Shown: positions 35,747 to 47,060, counted from the stretch's first letter. The stretch is 64,000 bases of DNA from Lepus europaeus (GCF_033115175.1 NC_084835.1:97680448-97744447); one strand, 5' to 3'. Numbers and translations: made by a program. Notes: generated from the sequence alone by a model not told the origin.

Positions 35747-36243
35747 ATGAGCACTCACTTTTCTAAAAGGATTAAATTGGGTGCACATGAGAAAAATAGA
35801 CAGGACTGTAAATCATGAAAGAAGAAATACAATAGCCTAATAACCGCAAAAGGTGATTCCAAGTCTGACTTACGTGTGCCAGAGAATCACAAAGCTTCAC
35901 TACATTTAGATTTTAATTTGACAGTTTTAGAGAGGCGAAGATTAAATGATGATTAAAAAAAACAAACAGGGTGGGTGAGATCTGGACAAGACGGGCGCTC
36001 GCCGCATGGTTGTAATCGGTTGTAATCGGATGCACCGGCCAGGACGCCAAGCATTCACACTGCACCTGCACTAGGCATCACTCTTATGCAGAAGTCCTGT
36101 CTCCACGTGGAGACACAGGCACCGCAGACTGCTGGGTGGGAGGCAGCTGAACCAGTGCGACTCTACCTGCTGTGTACTGCATACAGTTGAAACCTCAAAT
36201 TGCATATTTTGTACATGTTTTCCTTGGTCTATTTTCTGTTCTT
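35747..36243. other. Unassigned sequence
   Basis: Only a 10-bp direct repeat (GGTTGTAATC twice near 36008) stands out. Confidence 0.55.
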
Positions 36244-36311
36244 TTTTTTAAGATTTATTTATTTATTTGAAAGTCAGAGTTACATAGGGAGAAGAGAGGC
36301 AGAGGCAGAGG

Positions 36312-36350
<39 letters not shown>

Positions 36351-36377
36351 CTTCCATCCGCTGGTTCACTCCCCAGA
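36244..36377 (-). mobile_element. 5'-truncated CSINE
   Basis: From the T-tail through the GA run to TTCACTCCCCAGAGG, then unrelated sequence. Confidence 0.88.
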
Positions 36378-36744
36378 GGATTTGAGAGACCAGCTGGCAC
36401 CACTTTATCCTCAGGAAGTCCTTGACCACAGCCCAGAGCTGCTCTCCTTCCCCTTCTGGGCATCTGGCTGGGCTGGGTTCTCTGGGCACAGCCACAATGG
36501 GAAAGGAGGTTGTGAGCTCCAGGGACAACCATGGTCTGCTGGGAGGAGAGAAGCAAATCACCCATTTTAATGCCAGAGAATGATCACCCTGGAAACCAGG
36601 CGACGCTTCCAGAAGCAGCCTACAAAAAGACGTTTGCTTCTGTGCACTCTCAATGTTTTTGTTTTTCTTTCTTTCTGGAGCTTTTACTTATATTGTAGAG
36701 AAGTCTATTAAAATATTTATGGTGTTTTAAAATGCTTATTCATT
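36378..36744. other. Unassigned sequence
   Basis: Nothing recognised. Confidence 0.5.
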
Positions 36745-36820
36745 TAAAAATTTATTTAAACGGTAGAGAAAATTCTTTGGTCAGCGGGTTCACTCCTCAA
36801 ATGCCTGCTCCAGTGGCCCA
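36745..36820 (-). mobile_element. Degraded CSINE fragment beside an inverted repeat
   Basis: AAAAATTTATTTAAACGG then GGTCAGCGGGTTCACTCCTC. It ends where the left arm of the 178-bp inverted repeat begins. Confidence 0.55.
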
Positions 36821-36997
36821 TCAAACTCAAATGCCCCCCAAAACACCCTAATCATCGCAAGGGCAAAGATGACGTTGGGCTCATCTTCACACCCTGCACC
36901 AGAGCAAATCCAAGTGGGTGAGAAATCGCCATCCAAACTGGACGCAAATATAGACTAGAGTAAAGGCGGAACCGGAAAGATTGAAAATACAGACCAT
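36821..36997. repeat. Left arm of a 178-bp inverted duplication
   Basis: The reverse complement matches 38196-38373 at about 96% by hand alignment (about five substitutions and three small indels). Homology starts at TCAAACTCAAATGC and stops at ACAGACCAT. Beyond both points the sequences are unrelated. Confidence 0.95.
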
Positions 36998-37534
36998 TCA
37001 AATCTCAAGAAAGAAGATCTACAGGAAGACAGACACAGAGAAGAGAGACACACAGGGAAACAAAGGAAAACAATCCTACAGAGACCACGTCGTACTTCAT
37101 GCGACGTATTTTTTAAAATGAGTACAACGCTGAATTATAAGTGACTATTACAGGAACAGAAGCTTAGATCAAACTATACTCCAAGTTGTTCTCCCCTACA
37201 AAGAAAATGGCTTCCTAGACGATGCCACAAAATTTAGGCAACTGGAATTATTATGCACTTTAAAAAAAAAAAAAGTGTTTCCATACAGATGAGATTGATG
37301 GATTACATACTAGGAAAGAGAAGAGGCCAACAGTTAGCTGCTTCCTCTCTCCTGTTTTCATCTTCCCCCTGATGTTATTTTAAGTGTATAAGAGTTTATA
37401 ACATTTCATTCTGCATTCTGAAACATGATTATAGTGGGCATTTCACAGCCTTTCTATACTGAATTGGATTTTATGTTCCCTACCAGGTTTATTTTTATGA
37501 CTGTAGTAACAGGATTATTTAAAAAAAAAAAAAA
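36998..37534. other. Unassigned AT-rich spacer of the inverted repeat
   Basis: AT-rich with A-runs near 37262 and 37519. No family identified. Confidence 0.5.
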
Positions 37535-37831
37535 AGCTTCGTTTATATATTTGAAAGGCTGAATCATAGACAGAGAAGGAGAGACAGAGGGAGATCTTCC
37601 ATCCACGGTTCACTCCCCAAATGGCTACAACAATCGGGCCTCAGCCAGACTCCATCCAGGTCTCCCATGAGGGTACAGGGGCCCAAGCACTTGGTCCATC
37701 TGCTGCTGCTTTCCCAGGCCATTAACAGGAGCTGCATCAGAAGTGGAGCAGCCGGGACTCGAACAGGCATCCATATGGGATGCCAGCATTGCAGGAGGCA
37801 GCTTAACCCTCTGTGCCACAGCGCTGGCCCC
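37535..37831 (-). mobile_element. CSINE in the inverted-repeat spacer
   Basis: Full length with diverged tail, ending CTGTGCCACAGCGCTGGCCCC. Confidence 0.88.
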
Positions 37832-37839
37832 GACAGCAT

Positions 37840-38195
37840 TCCGTATTTTGATTCAATCTTAGTGAAGGAGAGCCCCCCATCTGGGAGGCTTTTCAGAGAG
37901 CTCATGGAAGCTGTATTTCTGAGTCTTTTCATGTCCGATAGTATGAGCTCTTGCTCTTCCACTCCAGCGCCAGCTTGGCTGGGCGCAGTCACTTTGCTCG
38001 TCCCCATGTCCGGTCCCACAATTCTCCTTTGTCCTGGCACTGAGCACGGCGGGAAAGACATCTGGGGCCACCTTATTTTTCTCCTTGTAAGAGAAATAGC
38101 TTTTGGTCTTGCATGTGAAAAAAATATTTTTTCCAAGTTTAATGGTTTGACCAGAATGTGTCTGAAGGTTGACTGCTACAGCTTTTCCCTAATGC
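37840..38195 (-). mobile_element. Possible L1/HAL1-like antisense segment
   Basis: GCTTTTGGTCTTGCATGTGA and GACCAGAATGTGTCTGAAGG resemble the same old L1-class sequence as at 11.3-12.7 kb. Weak. A 213-codon plus-strand frame across it looks like chance. Confidence 0.35.
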
Positions 38196-38373
38196 ATGGT
38201 CTGTGTTTTCAATCTTTCCGGTTCCGCCTTTACTCTAGTCTATATTTGTGTCCACTGTTTCGATGGAGATTTCTCACCCACTTGGATTTGCTCTGGTGCA
38301 GGGTGTGAAGATGAGCCCAACGTCATCTTTGCCCTTGCGATGATTAGGGCGTTTTGGGGGCATTTGAGTTTGA
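38196..38373. repeat. Right arm of a 178-bp inverted duplication
   Basis: The partner of 36821-36997, with a 1.2-kb spacer. The left neighbour of this arm resembles old L1-class sequence; the matching side of the other arm does not. Confidence 0.95.
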
Positions 38374-39452
38374 AGCTGTCTTCAGGGCCTGGAGGTGTCA
38401 GGGACCAAGGGACAGGTCTGGGGCCAGGGCTGGAATGTGTGAACAGAGAGATGGACAGGCTTGCCAAGGGAGGACATGCCAGCGCTAACGGGAGCAGGAC
38501 CAAGACCCACACCTTGGGCGACCTGTGGCAGAGAAGCGGGGGTCAGAGAGGGAGGGGCCACGTGAAGCAATATTGAAGAAGCCACAGCAAGAGGACGTCA
38601 AGGAGGAGGGGAGCCACAGGACCAGATGCTCTGCGGCAGCTGGAGGTGATAAAGGCCGAGATGACCATCGGATTGCATCCCAAGGCAGTGGCCTCCACGA
38701 GGGAAGGAGCAGGTGGTGAGATGGGAGGGGAGACGCAGCTGTCCGGGACTGATTGGAGGGAGAGTTTAGCAATTCCGCAGATGTGTGCAAGGCGTTAGGG
38801 TGGAGAGAGAGAAAGAAGAGAGGAAAAAAACAATGGTGGGAGAGTAGGTGGTGGGAGAGGGGCCATAGCCTCTGCTTGCAGTGTCCTAGGAAAGCCGATC
38901 ATCATGGCCTCCTGCATCCCAGAGATGGGAAAAGACAAACAAGGAAGCACAGTGAAGGAGGGAGGTGTTGCCAACTCCTTTCTGCATTTTCCGTGATGCA
39001 GAGGGTGGCCGCCGCTGGCCCCTGCAGGTCCCAGGTTGGCAGTGACCCCAGGGCAGAGGCGGCGGGGGGAGGTGCTGCGAGGGATGCTTCTGGAGACGGA
39101 CCACCCGAATCTAACCTGCAGGGGTTTAACTTGACCTTCCTGACCTCAGCTTCCTTATTGTGCAATTCGCTCCAAAAGGCTGCTGAGGGATTGGAAGAGG
39201 CCGAGAGGACACAGGGCCAGCACTGGTGTGCTGGTTCCTCATCGCTGTCAGCGCCAAAGCTGCCGTCAGCCTCATCCTCACAGGGCTCGGCCTCTCCCTG
39301 GATTCCCGCACGAGAACTCCCAGGGAGAAGTCTCATGGGCCCAGCTCAGGCCACTCCTGCGGTTGAGGGGACGGTAAACCACGGTGTGTGGCCTCCCTGG
39401 AACCACACGGGTAGAGGGGAGTGGGGAGTTAGTGCCTGCATGGTTTAGGGCC
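38374..39452. other. Unassigned sequence
   Basis: Purine-rich. A 231-codon plus frame (38753-39448) has no domain and is probably chance. Confidence 0.5.
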
Positions 39453-39522
39453 CGCTGGTTCGCTCCCCAGCTGGTCGTAATGGCCAGGGCTGGGCCAGGC
39501 TGAAGTCAGGAACCAGGAGCTT
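39453..39522 (-). mobile_element. CSINE internal fragment
   Basis: CCGCTGGTTCGCTCCCCAG to GGAACCAGGAGCTTCC only. Neither end is present. Confidence 0.6.
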
Positions 39523-39654
39523 CCCGTTTGGGAAGGGGAGCTTTAATATAAATAGTTTATTGGGTATTTAAAAGACCACTGTAAAAAAAAAAAAATAACA
39601 GGTAGCCACTACTTTATATTAAAGTTCCTCTTCTCACATGGGTAAAGTTACATG

Positions 39655-39876
39655 TTTTTTTTTTTTTTTTTTTTAAATATTTCCTTTATTTTAAAGACAG
39701 AGCCACAGAGAGAGGTAGAGACAGAGAGAAAGGTCTTCCATCTGTTGGTTCACTCCCCAAATGGCCACAATGGCTGGGGCTGAGCCAATCTGAAGCCAGG
39801 AGCCAGGAACCTCCTCTGGGTCTCCCATGAAGGTGCAGGGGCCCAAGCACTTGGGTCATCCCCCATCCTCCGCTGG
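39655..39876 (-). mobile_element. 5'-truncated CSINE at the edge of the ERV remnant
   Basis: Long T run, GA-rich part, then body to CACTTGGGTCATCCCCCATCC. It may have replaced or truncated the 3' side of the ERV. Confidence 0.85.
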
Positions 39877-40132
39877 GAGACCCGGAGGTGGGTCTATCAG
39901 AACAACCTGGTGTTTGTTCCTCCTGTCCAGTAGCGTGAGCCAGTGTCAGGACCCTGTAAAGCCTCTTATAAAGGTTTGGTTCCCAACTCGAACCTGGAAT
40001 CCGCACTGTACAGAATCTTGGCGTGGCCAGCGCCGTCCTGTGCTGTTTCTTTGCCTGCGGTGCCTTGTACGAACAGAGCCCCCTTCCCCTGAAGTGAAAG
40101 GCAGGCTCTCCTGGAGACGGAGTGAACCTAGC

Positions 40133-41060
40133 TCACCTCTGGTTTAGAAATCTGAGCTTTGGCTGGAGAAACTCTGTGTCCTGTTTCACTAAAACGTTTA
40201 AGACCTGCAGGGCCTTTTTATCCGAGTCCTTGTTGGAGGGACTGCAAATGAGAATGTCATCTCCATACTGCAGAGCTGCATCATGTAATAATTGGCGCTT
40301 TCTGAGTTCCTTTGCAAGAGCGATTAACTTGAGGGAAGCACCCAGGCATGATAGCAAATCTCTTCCAAGCAAAGGAGTTGGATGTTCAGACATTACCAAC
40401 ATCTGGTGAGAGACAATAACCTCTATTTGATACACTCATGGCAAAACAAACCTTTGGGGGTGAGGTGTACCGTCAACTCCCCTAATAATACAACTTTTGG
40501 GTTTCTGCCTGGGAAGTCAGCACACAGTGACTCCTGCTGTCAATCAACGAACGGACAGCCTTATCTATGATGTGAGTGATCACCCGATTCTTCTGACCTG
40601 AGAAGCCTGGGCTATGGAGACCCGCTGGGTCCTCAGACCCCACACGTTTTAGACAAGGCCGTGAGCAAAGTAGTTCTCTCCTCCCTAGGGAGAGGAGACA
40701 TTTCCTGTTTCGATGACCACTTTTCTTGCACTGGGGGCATGGCCACAGAGGTCCCTTATGACAGGACACTCCTTGTGCCAGTGTCCTGGCTTTGCACTCT
40801 GGAAATGCTCTCCTGTGGGCTCCAGAGCCAGGCCGGACTCCCTCCTGGGCTGCCTCGGAGGCCACTGAGTGCTGGCTCCCGCCACTGTGGTCTTACGAGC
40901 CTGCTGTTTGGACTGCTTTCCACGCTAGGGTGTTCTTTCCTCTTTAGGTCCTGTCTACATCATTACCAAACACTTGAGATGCTACTTGTATCATCTGGTT
41001 CATGGGTACGTGGGGTTTCCTGTTTTAACCAGCTGCCATGAGGGGACCCCCTGCAGGTGG
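40133..41060 (-). pseudogene. Decayed class I endogenous retrovirus, gag-pro-pol remnant
   Basis: On the minus strand, reading right to left, gag capsid-end-like sequence (about 41000-40900) leads to nucleocapsid zinc-knuckle remnants in two frames. One intact CX2CX4HX4C knuckle lies near 40740, and a partly lost one lies just upstream. Stops and frameshifts follow. A protease C-terminal motif (PLLGRDLLSCLGA) then runs within about 10 residues into reverse-transcriptase sequence ending in QYGDDILICSPS, the RT active-site box with glycine for valine. The N-terminal half of RT is therefore deleted. Nothing recognisable as the rest of pol or env follows to the left. It resembles gammaretrovirus-like ERV1 elements and is non-functional. 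Confidence 0.8.
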
Positions 41061-42415
41061 ATATGGGATATTACCACTTTCAGCCCTTTCTCCTTAATTG
41101 CTGCACCTAGGGTAACTGGACACCAGGGGGCGCTGCCACATCACTAGGATGCCTGTACATCAGCGGGCACAATTATCACTAGTCATTATTTGGGGCCTTG
41201 TTTCCCTGGTGCCCCAGCCTTGGGGCCTGTGACCTCTGGGGGACATTTGAACTTCATGCTGGGAGACTGAGCTCCTGGGAGATTAAAAATGAGCACATGG
41301 CTGAAACCAGCTGCCAGAGCTTTGATTAAACCCTGATGCTTGGGCATTCTGAAAATTTTGGGGCTTGCACTGCCATACCTAGAGTTTTTCTACCTCTGGG
41401 AGGCATGGAACCCCATGCCTGGAGTTAGGGCCCCAGGGCAGTACACACATCCACAGCTCTTCAGGTGTGGGAGCTAAGAAATCCCAGCTTTAAGCTGAAA
41501 ATTGTGATGTTTGCCAACCTGGTGTGTGGCTTGCGACCAGCGATGGGGCCACCATGTTGGGGCGGGGGCTATTTGCCCATCTTCCAGAAAAAGCTGGAGT
41601 CACACTCCAGGCCGCTGGATTGGGGGCAGAAGTCCCACCGTTGGTGGCCAGATGTGGAACCTCTGCTGTGGTTGAAGTCCCGGCTGCACGGCCCGGTAAC
41701 GAGGCAACAGAACCTGTGCAACCATTTCTCCCGCCAGGCAGAGGAGAAATTAGCCAGCGAAGGGCCTGCACACCGCACTCATCTTGAGTAATTTGAATCC
41801 TTAGACAGAACTGATCCACCATGTGCAGTCCGTCTGTGGATGCTAAAAGCTTAGTACCACCTTGTCTCGGTGAAAATTAACTGTAAACCCACTCTGCAGA
41901 CAAACTGGAAACGCTTAGACATTTCGGCAGACAGCCAGGAACCAGCCCACCTCTTCCCGTTTCTCTGCTGGCACCCCCTTAATGTGAACAGCTGGCATTG
42001 CTGTTCCTCTGGAGAGCTATGATAATTAAGAGTGAAGGGACCCGCGTTTGCAGGATCTGCCTGAGTTTCCAGCCCCGAGAGAGGAGACTGCAGGAGGAAG
42101 ATCTTTCCAGGGAGCTAAAAGCACAGCAGAGACGGCTTGACTTCCCTTCACCACTGTCGCTTCTGGGGTTCAACATCTGACTTTCTCCGACTGCTGGCTG
42201 GCTGGCCATTCTGCTGTGGGGGAGTGGGGTTTAATGTTGATTTCAGGTTCTTGCCCAGCATAAAGAGAGGCATTCTTCATGCTGGCATCTGGAAGATAAA
42301 TTTGATTCGGAAGGTGAGAAAGCAAAGACAAACACATGGACGTGGATTGCCCACACAGAGAGATGCTGTTCTTGAGAGAGCAGTGGGCTCAGAAAAAGAG
42401 GGTGGTGGTGGGGAA

Positions 42416-42416
<1 letters not shown>

Positions 42417-42452
<36 letters not shown>
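42417..42452. repeat. (GA)n microsatellite
   Basis: AG dinucleotides following a purine-rich stretch. It may be a CSINE remnant, but no other part is recognisable. Confidence 0.85.
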
Positions 42453-42454
<2 letters not shown>

Positions 42455-42497
42455 ACCCAGCGCCTCCCCGCCCACCTTGTGGCCTCAGAAGAGAGAG

Positions 42498-42524
42498 CCC
42501 CCCCCCCCCCCCCCCCCCCCCCCC
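42498..42524. repeat. Poly(C) run of 27
   Basis: Unusually long uninterrupted cytosine run after GAGAGAG. Its exact length may be an assembly estimate. Confidence 0.9.
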
Positions 42525-42726
42525 GTGCCCTGCATTGTCAGCCTCTTGTAGGAGGTCGGAGGGGGATGGCTGTTTACATGATGTCTCCCCACATGTCCAG
42601 ATGAAGGAGCTGCATCCGGGGAATGGGGGCACTTTGATTGACAAGGAGGAGGGTAGAATTACATGTGGGGTCGGGGCTTGTGGCTTCCAGCTAGGCAGAC
42701 CTGGCTGCTACCTGTCTACCTCGTAT

Positions 42727-43223
42727 TGTTAAGGGAAAATGGCAGTGGAGAAAATATCATTGCCTCGGTTCTTTGTCTCACATGGAAGAAGAATTTCCCA
42801 GCAGACAAGGCAAAGAGAAAAGTGAGATGTAAAGGTTTAAAAGCAAGATGTATTAGGGTCAGAGACCTCCAGCCACAGCAGCATGGAGGGACTGCAAGAG
42901 AAGCAAAAACCAAAGACCCGTGGCACTGGGGCTTTTAAGTACAATTGTACCTGTCCGTTAATGAGGTGGGACAACCCCAACAAGAGACCAGATCACAGTT
43001 CTCTATCCGGTCCGGCTTGCTCACACGTCACAGGGGTGGGACAGGCGCTTGTTTTCCCCACACCCTTGCTGTTCTCATGGGAAATCTGGAGATCCTGAGG
43101 AAGGAGGGCGGGCGGGCAGCTTGTTTTTGCTAAAGATAACCTTTTGGAGGGAAGCAAGCATTCTACACCCCAAATTCCACTGGGACCACCCAGACTGCCC
43201 ATTAACCCACGCGACTCCTCACA
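42727..43223 (-). repeat. Candidate ERV1 long terminal repeat
   Basis: On the minus strand the segment starts TGTGAGGAGTC and ends CCCTTAACA, the TG...CA form of an LTR. A TATA-like TTAAAAGCCCC box and a degraded poly(A) signal (TAATACATCTTGC) follow in the expected order, about 497 bp in all. It lies upstream of the gag-like remnant on the same strand, so it may be its 5' LTR. No clear target-site duplication or primer-binding site was found. Confidence 0.55.
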
Positions 43224-43227
43224 ATAT

Positions 43228-43363
43228 CATGTCCATTTGGAGAATGAACCAGTCAATAGAAGCGCGCGCTTGCTCGCTCTCTGTACGTGTTTGTGCCCCC
43301 TCTCTGTATGTGTGTTTCTCTCTCTCTCTCTCTATGTGTGAGTGTCTCTCTTTCTCCCTGCCT
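43228..43363 (+). mobile_element. CSINE 3' fragment
   Basis: CATTTGGAGAATGAACCAGTC, then a CT/TG-rich run leading into a C16 tract. The head is absent. Confidence 0.6.
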
Positions 43364-43379
43364 CCCCCCCCCCCCCCCC
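43364..43379. repeat. Poly(C) run of 16
   Basis: Follows a CT-rich stretch at the end of a CSINE fragment. Confidence 0.9.
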
Positions 43380-44235
43380 AGCTCTGTGAGGAAACAAGGA
43401 CATAGCCTCGGCCAATTTAGCTTCTCCCCTGAAGCAGATGACATTCCCTTTACCCCTTTGCTCCTGTCTTCTTTCAAGAGTCTGGCTCAGTCCCCCCCAT
43501 ACCCCCACCCCCCGCATGCTTTTCCAAGTTTGAAAGCCCTGGAAAAACCTGTAGGAACTCGCTCAGCTCCCTCACTGCCCTCCCCTGAGGACCCTTAGCT
43601 CCCCCAAAGGCGTGGAAGACCCAGCCTGCCAGGAGGCCGTGCTCTCTGCCCAGGCTCGCTCCGTGTGCACCCCAGCAGTCGGACACCCCTTGACCACATC
43701 AGGGCTTTTTTCCCTGGGTGCCCAGCTAGGATCTGATCCCTACAGGAAAGGGACCACTGTGGCCCAGGCTGGGCTGCAGGCAGGGGGTGCGGCTGTGGGT
43801 GCGAGGCCCCACATTGTGCACTCTCCACAGCCCTGGCTGATGTCCACCTCCTCCCCCGCTCAGGTGTCCTGAGGACGTGGCTACGGCACCTTCTCCTCGT
43901 GCCATCAGCCTGACCTTGCGATGGAGTTGAAACCCACAGAGGAACTTCCCGTCTTGCGCTTATTCCAGGAGGAACAACTCCCTGTGCCCCCGCTGCTGGG
44001 GACCAGGACGCCCAACATCCCCGCGAGACCCGAGGTCTTGAGTGCTCGGACACGTTCAGGGGCACTCGGGCGATTTCAGGTCTCAGGGCTCTCTGAGGCT
44101 TTATAAAGTGAGGGCCCCTACAGCTCACCCATCTTTTAATGTCTCTGCACTTGGGGTGCACCGTGGCTGACTGAAGTCAGGCTCTGTCACAGGGGTCCCC
44201 TCTGCCGGGCACCTGGGGAGCACTTTAAATTAAAC
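43380..44235. other. Unassigned GC-rich sequence
   Basis: Nothing recognised. A 188-codon minus frame (43595-44161) has no domain. Confidence 0.5.
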
Positions 44236-44526
44236 CCTTTTCATTTTATTTTATGTATTTGAAGGGCAGAGCGACACAGAGAGCGAGCGAGCGAGTATGA
44301 GTGAGGACAAGTGAGCTCCCATTCACTGGTTCACTCCCCCAGTGCCCCCGCAGCTGGAGCTGGGCCAGGTCTCCCATGTGTCTGGCAGGGACTCAAGTCC
44401 TGGAGTCCTCACTGCCTCCTGGGACCTGGACAAGCAGGAAGCTGGAATCAGAAGCTGGAGCCGGGAATCAAAGTCGGGCAGGCTGAAATAGGACACAGGT
44501 GTCCTTACTGGTGTATGCCTCCCCCA
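44236..44526 (-). mobile_element. Older CSINE subtype
   Basis: GTATTTGAAGGGCAGAGCG, a GAGC run, then TTCACTGGTTCACTCCCC and the variant CTGCCTCCTGGGACC body. Confidence 0.8.
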
Positions 44527-44529
44527 TAA

Positions 44530-44830
44530 ATTCAATTCCTTTAAAAGCTTTACCAGGGTAAAATCGGTGCACAAACTGCACATCTTTATGCACTCGGGTG
44601 AGTCTGGACATTTTGCAAACACCCGTGAAGCCCACCGTCACCACAATCAGCTAATAAATGTAACCAGCAAGTCCAAACCTCCTGAGGCCTCCCCAACTCT
44701 GCTTTTGCAAAAATGTGGCAAGAACGCCTGATATGAGAGCTGGTTTGTTGGTAATAAATCTCAGGTGTCACCATGTCTGCATTCTACATTCGGAAACACA
44801 GGAAATGTACAGCTTCCTGTGCCACGTTTC
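44530..44830 (-). mobile_element. L1ME-type 3' UTR fragment (antisense)
   Basis: GCAAACACCCGTGAAGCCCA and CACCGTCACCACAATCAGC match the antisense 3' UTR of old L1 families. Confidence 0.65.
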
Positions 44831-45999
44831 CTCTCTACGCTAAGAGCACCCCACTTCCGGTCTCAGGAATACGCCTGTGCTGGGGAGACCACGGCCCCTT
44901 ATTGGTTCTAAGACGGCCTGGTGGAATGTTCAAAGGGGTGGGACACGACAGAGCTCTTCTCAGCTCGGGCTGTCTCTCTTGGCCAAGTCTCATTTGCTCC
45001 ACTTTCCTTGGGCAGCGACAGGAACAGGCAGGTGGGCAGGGCCCTCTCGAGACACAGAAGCAGGTGGAGGGGAGGGCCCCCCAACCGCCACTGTCTGCAC
45101 GGGCACAGGGCTCTCAGTTTCACGCTGGGCCATTGCATACCGCCAGTCACGGCAAGGCTGGGGATGCTGTGTGTTCTCCTTGAAGATGCGGCTCTGGAGC
45201 CCTGGCTGATGGTCTGAGGAGGCGCCCGGAGCTAGGCACATGGTCACAGCAGGTGCAAACCCAGGGGCTGGCCTGGGATGTATGTTTCATCTCATCTGTG
45301 GGCCTCAGCTCTTAGGGACTTCGCTTTTTTTCTTTTTCATCCTAGCAATGTAGTCTGGGAATAACTTTGCATGTGTGTGTGTGTGCGTGTGTGTGCAAAA
45401 CCAGCCAGCAGAGCTTCCCCTGGGATCAGCACGGCCCCCTGGTCTGCAGTTTCTGATTTTATCTTGTCTTGTGTTACTTCAGGAGGTTCCCAAGAGACTG
45501 CACGTTCAAAGCACACGTCTGGAGCTGACGCCTGCCAGGCTCATTCCTACAGCAGGCTCGGGCTTCTGGAATGTGTCTGCATGCTGGCGGTGCCACGACG
45601 GGCCCCAAGGCTGGCGCTGGAGAGCCCTGTCTCATGCATTTCCTTTTCTAATTCATCGGAATGTGGTGCGCTTGTGGGGAGCGCCGGCGTGCAAGGGCGT
45701 GGACAAGCGGGGACTCGCCTACCACACTGGCTGTGTTCCTGGAAACTCTTACAGCCCTCAGAAGCTCGTTAGTGAGGCTCTCAGACCAGAGGCGGCTGCA
45801 GGGTTCTTGTCCTGGGGCCTGGCAGCTCCTCGGGGAAGGCAGCCCAGGTCGCAGGAGCCACACCTCCCCAGTGCCTTTGCTCCCCAGGTCACTCAGCTCG
45901 CCCAGCCAAGGAAGTGAGCAGGAAGGAGACAAGCAGCTCCCAGCAGCCTTTGCTGTTAGCAGGAGAAAGGCTGGTGGCAGCTGTGGACTCTCAGATAGA
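44831..45999. other. Unassigned sequence
   Basis: Nothing recognised beyond a (TG)n run. Confidence 0.5.
45372..45398. repeat. (TG)n microsatellite
   Basis: TG repeats with one C interruption. Confidence 0.85.
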
Positions 46000-46478
46000 C
46001 AGCGGTCCCCCCCTGATCCCCAAGGCTGGGATGCCTGAAACCACAGATAGCACCAAGCCCCACGTCTACACGATGCTGTCACCAGGACGCCCCGCAGTGT
46101 CACAGCAGAGCTCACCTGCCCTTCCACGTTTTATGTCCCAGTGTCTCCTGTGCCTCACGACTCCTGTGACTTGGGGCCGTGGCTCAGTAAGGCAAGAGGC
46201 ACTTAAACACAAACACTGCCCATACCACAAGCCCATCAGAAAAGGCCAACAGGTGCTCAGTGACGGATGGGTGGGCCGTGTACACAGTGGGGAGAGCTGG
46301 ACAGGGCGGCGATGTACCTCCTGGGTGTGATGGAGCCGGGGACATATGAGGTCCTCACATTACTCAGAATACTGCACAGTTGAAAACTCATGGACTGTTT
46401 CCTTCTAGAATCTTCTATGTAACATTCTCAGACCATGACTGACCGTGAGTACCTGAAATCACAAGTAAGGAAACTGCC
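46000..46478. mobile_element. MER2 (Tigger-derived) relic
   Basis: Starts near CGGTCCCCCCCTGATCCCC and includes GATGCCTGAAACCACAGATAG. It continues through the MER2-like core (CAGTGACGGATGGG, TACTCAGAATACTGCAC) to ACCTGAAATCACAAG. It is diverged but colinear with MER2 as I remember it. The ends are approximate and no TA duplication was confirmed. Confidence 0.75.
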
Positions 46479-46888
46479 CTTCGGAGTCCAGGGTGAGGAA
46501 GGGAAGCCACCCTGGCTCTGAGTGCCCGTGAGGGCAGAAACGTGGTGGCTGCCATGGTTACTGTCCCATCTTCAGTGCCGGCGTGGACGGTGTCCCAGCT
46601 GTCTCTGCTCTTAGCTGCTGTGTGTGCACGTGTGTGCGTGTGTGTGTGTGGAGGGGGGGCTGCCCTGCCTTGCCCCACGCTCAGCCCTGCAGTCTGTTTC
46701 TAGCTCAGAAGCTGTGTCACTGTGGACTTCCTAGTCGTGGAGGAACAACAAAGGGCAGTGTCATTGGCCCTTGGCCACGGGAGCGCTGGTCGGAGGCGGG
46801 ACATTTGCCCTCTTCCTGCCACCTGGGTTTCCTCACTGCTGGTTCCTTCTCTACATCCCTCAATTCCTGAGACATAACACCAACTTGC
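46479..46888. other. Unassigned sequence
   Basis: Short TG run near 46620-46650. Nothing else recognised. Confidence 0.5.
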
Positions 46889-47060
46889 TTTTTTTTTTTT
46901 GTAAATTGTTTTTAGCTTTAAAATTTAACAATTGTTAACATTTTGCCACATTTGTTTCACATATAGATATTACATATATACGTATGTACTATTTTTCTTG
47001 AAAACAGAGATATTATTATCACAGAATGATGGAGTCATGACAGTGACTGCAACAGGTCCT
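46889..47060 (-). mobile_element. L1M fragment (antisense)
   Basis: TTAACAATTGTTAACATTTTGCC followed by an AT-rich tract is typical of an L1MC/ME 3' UTR read antisense. Confidence 0.6.

Larger units (their letters stand above)
41061..42726 (-). other. Probable ERV leader/gag territory, largely unreadable
   Basis: Lies between the candidate LTR and the gag-like remnant. I recognise no coding segment in it. It contains a GA-repeat and a 27-base C run, listed separately. Assignment to the ERV rests only on position. Confidence 0.3.

Noticed and set aside
37667-38308. Plus-strand frame of 213 codons
   Set aside because: Starts inside a CSINE and crosses into old L1-like sequence and an inverted-repeat arm. 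A composite of repeats.
38753-39448. Plus-strand frame of 231 codons
   Set aside because: No domain and skewed composition in purine-rich sequence. Nothing supports translation.
39880-40132. Possible 3' LTR or env remnant of the ERV
   Set aside because: A TATAAA-like motif is present, but no LTR termini, poly(A) signal order or env-like translation could be seen.
43595-44161. Minus-strand frame of 188 codons in GC-rich DNA
   Set aside because: No domain, and no plausible CpG-island promoter arrangement could be supported by eye.
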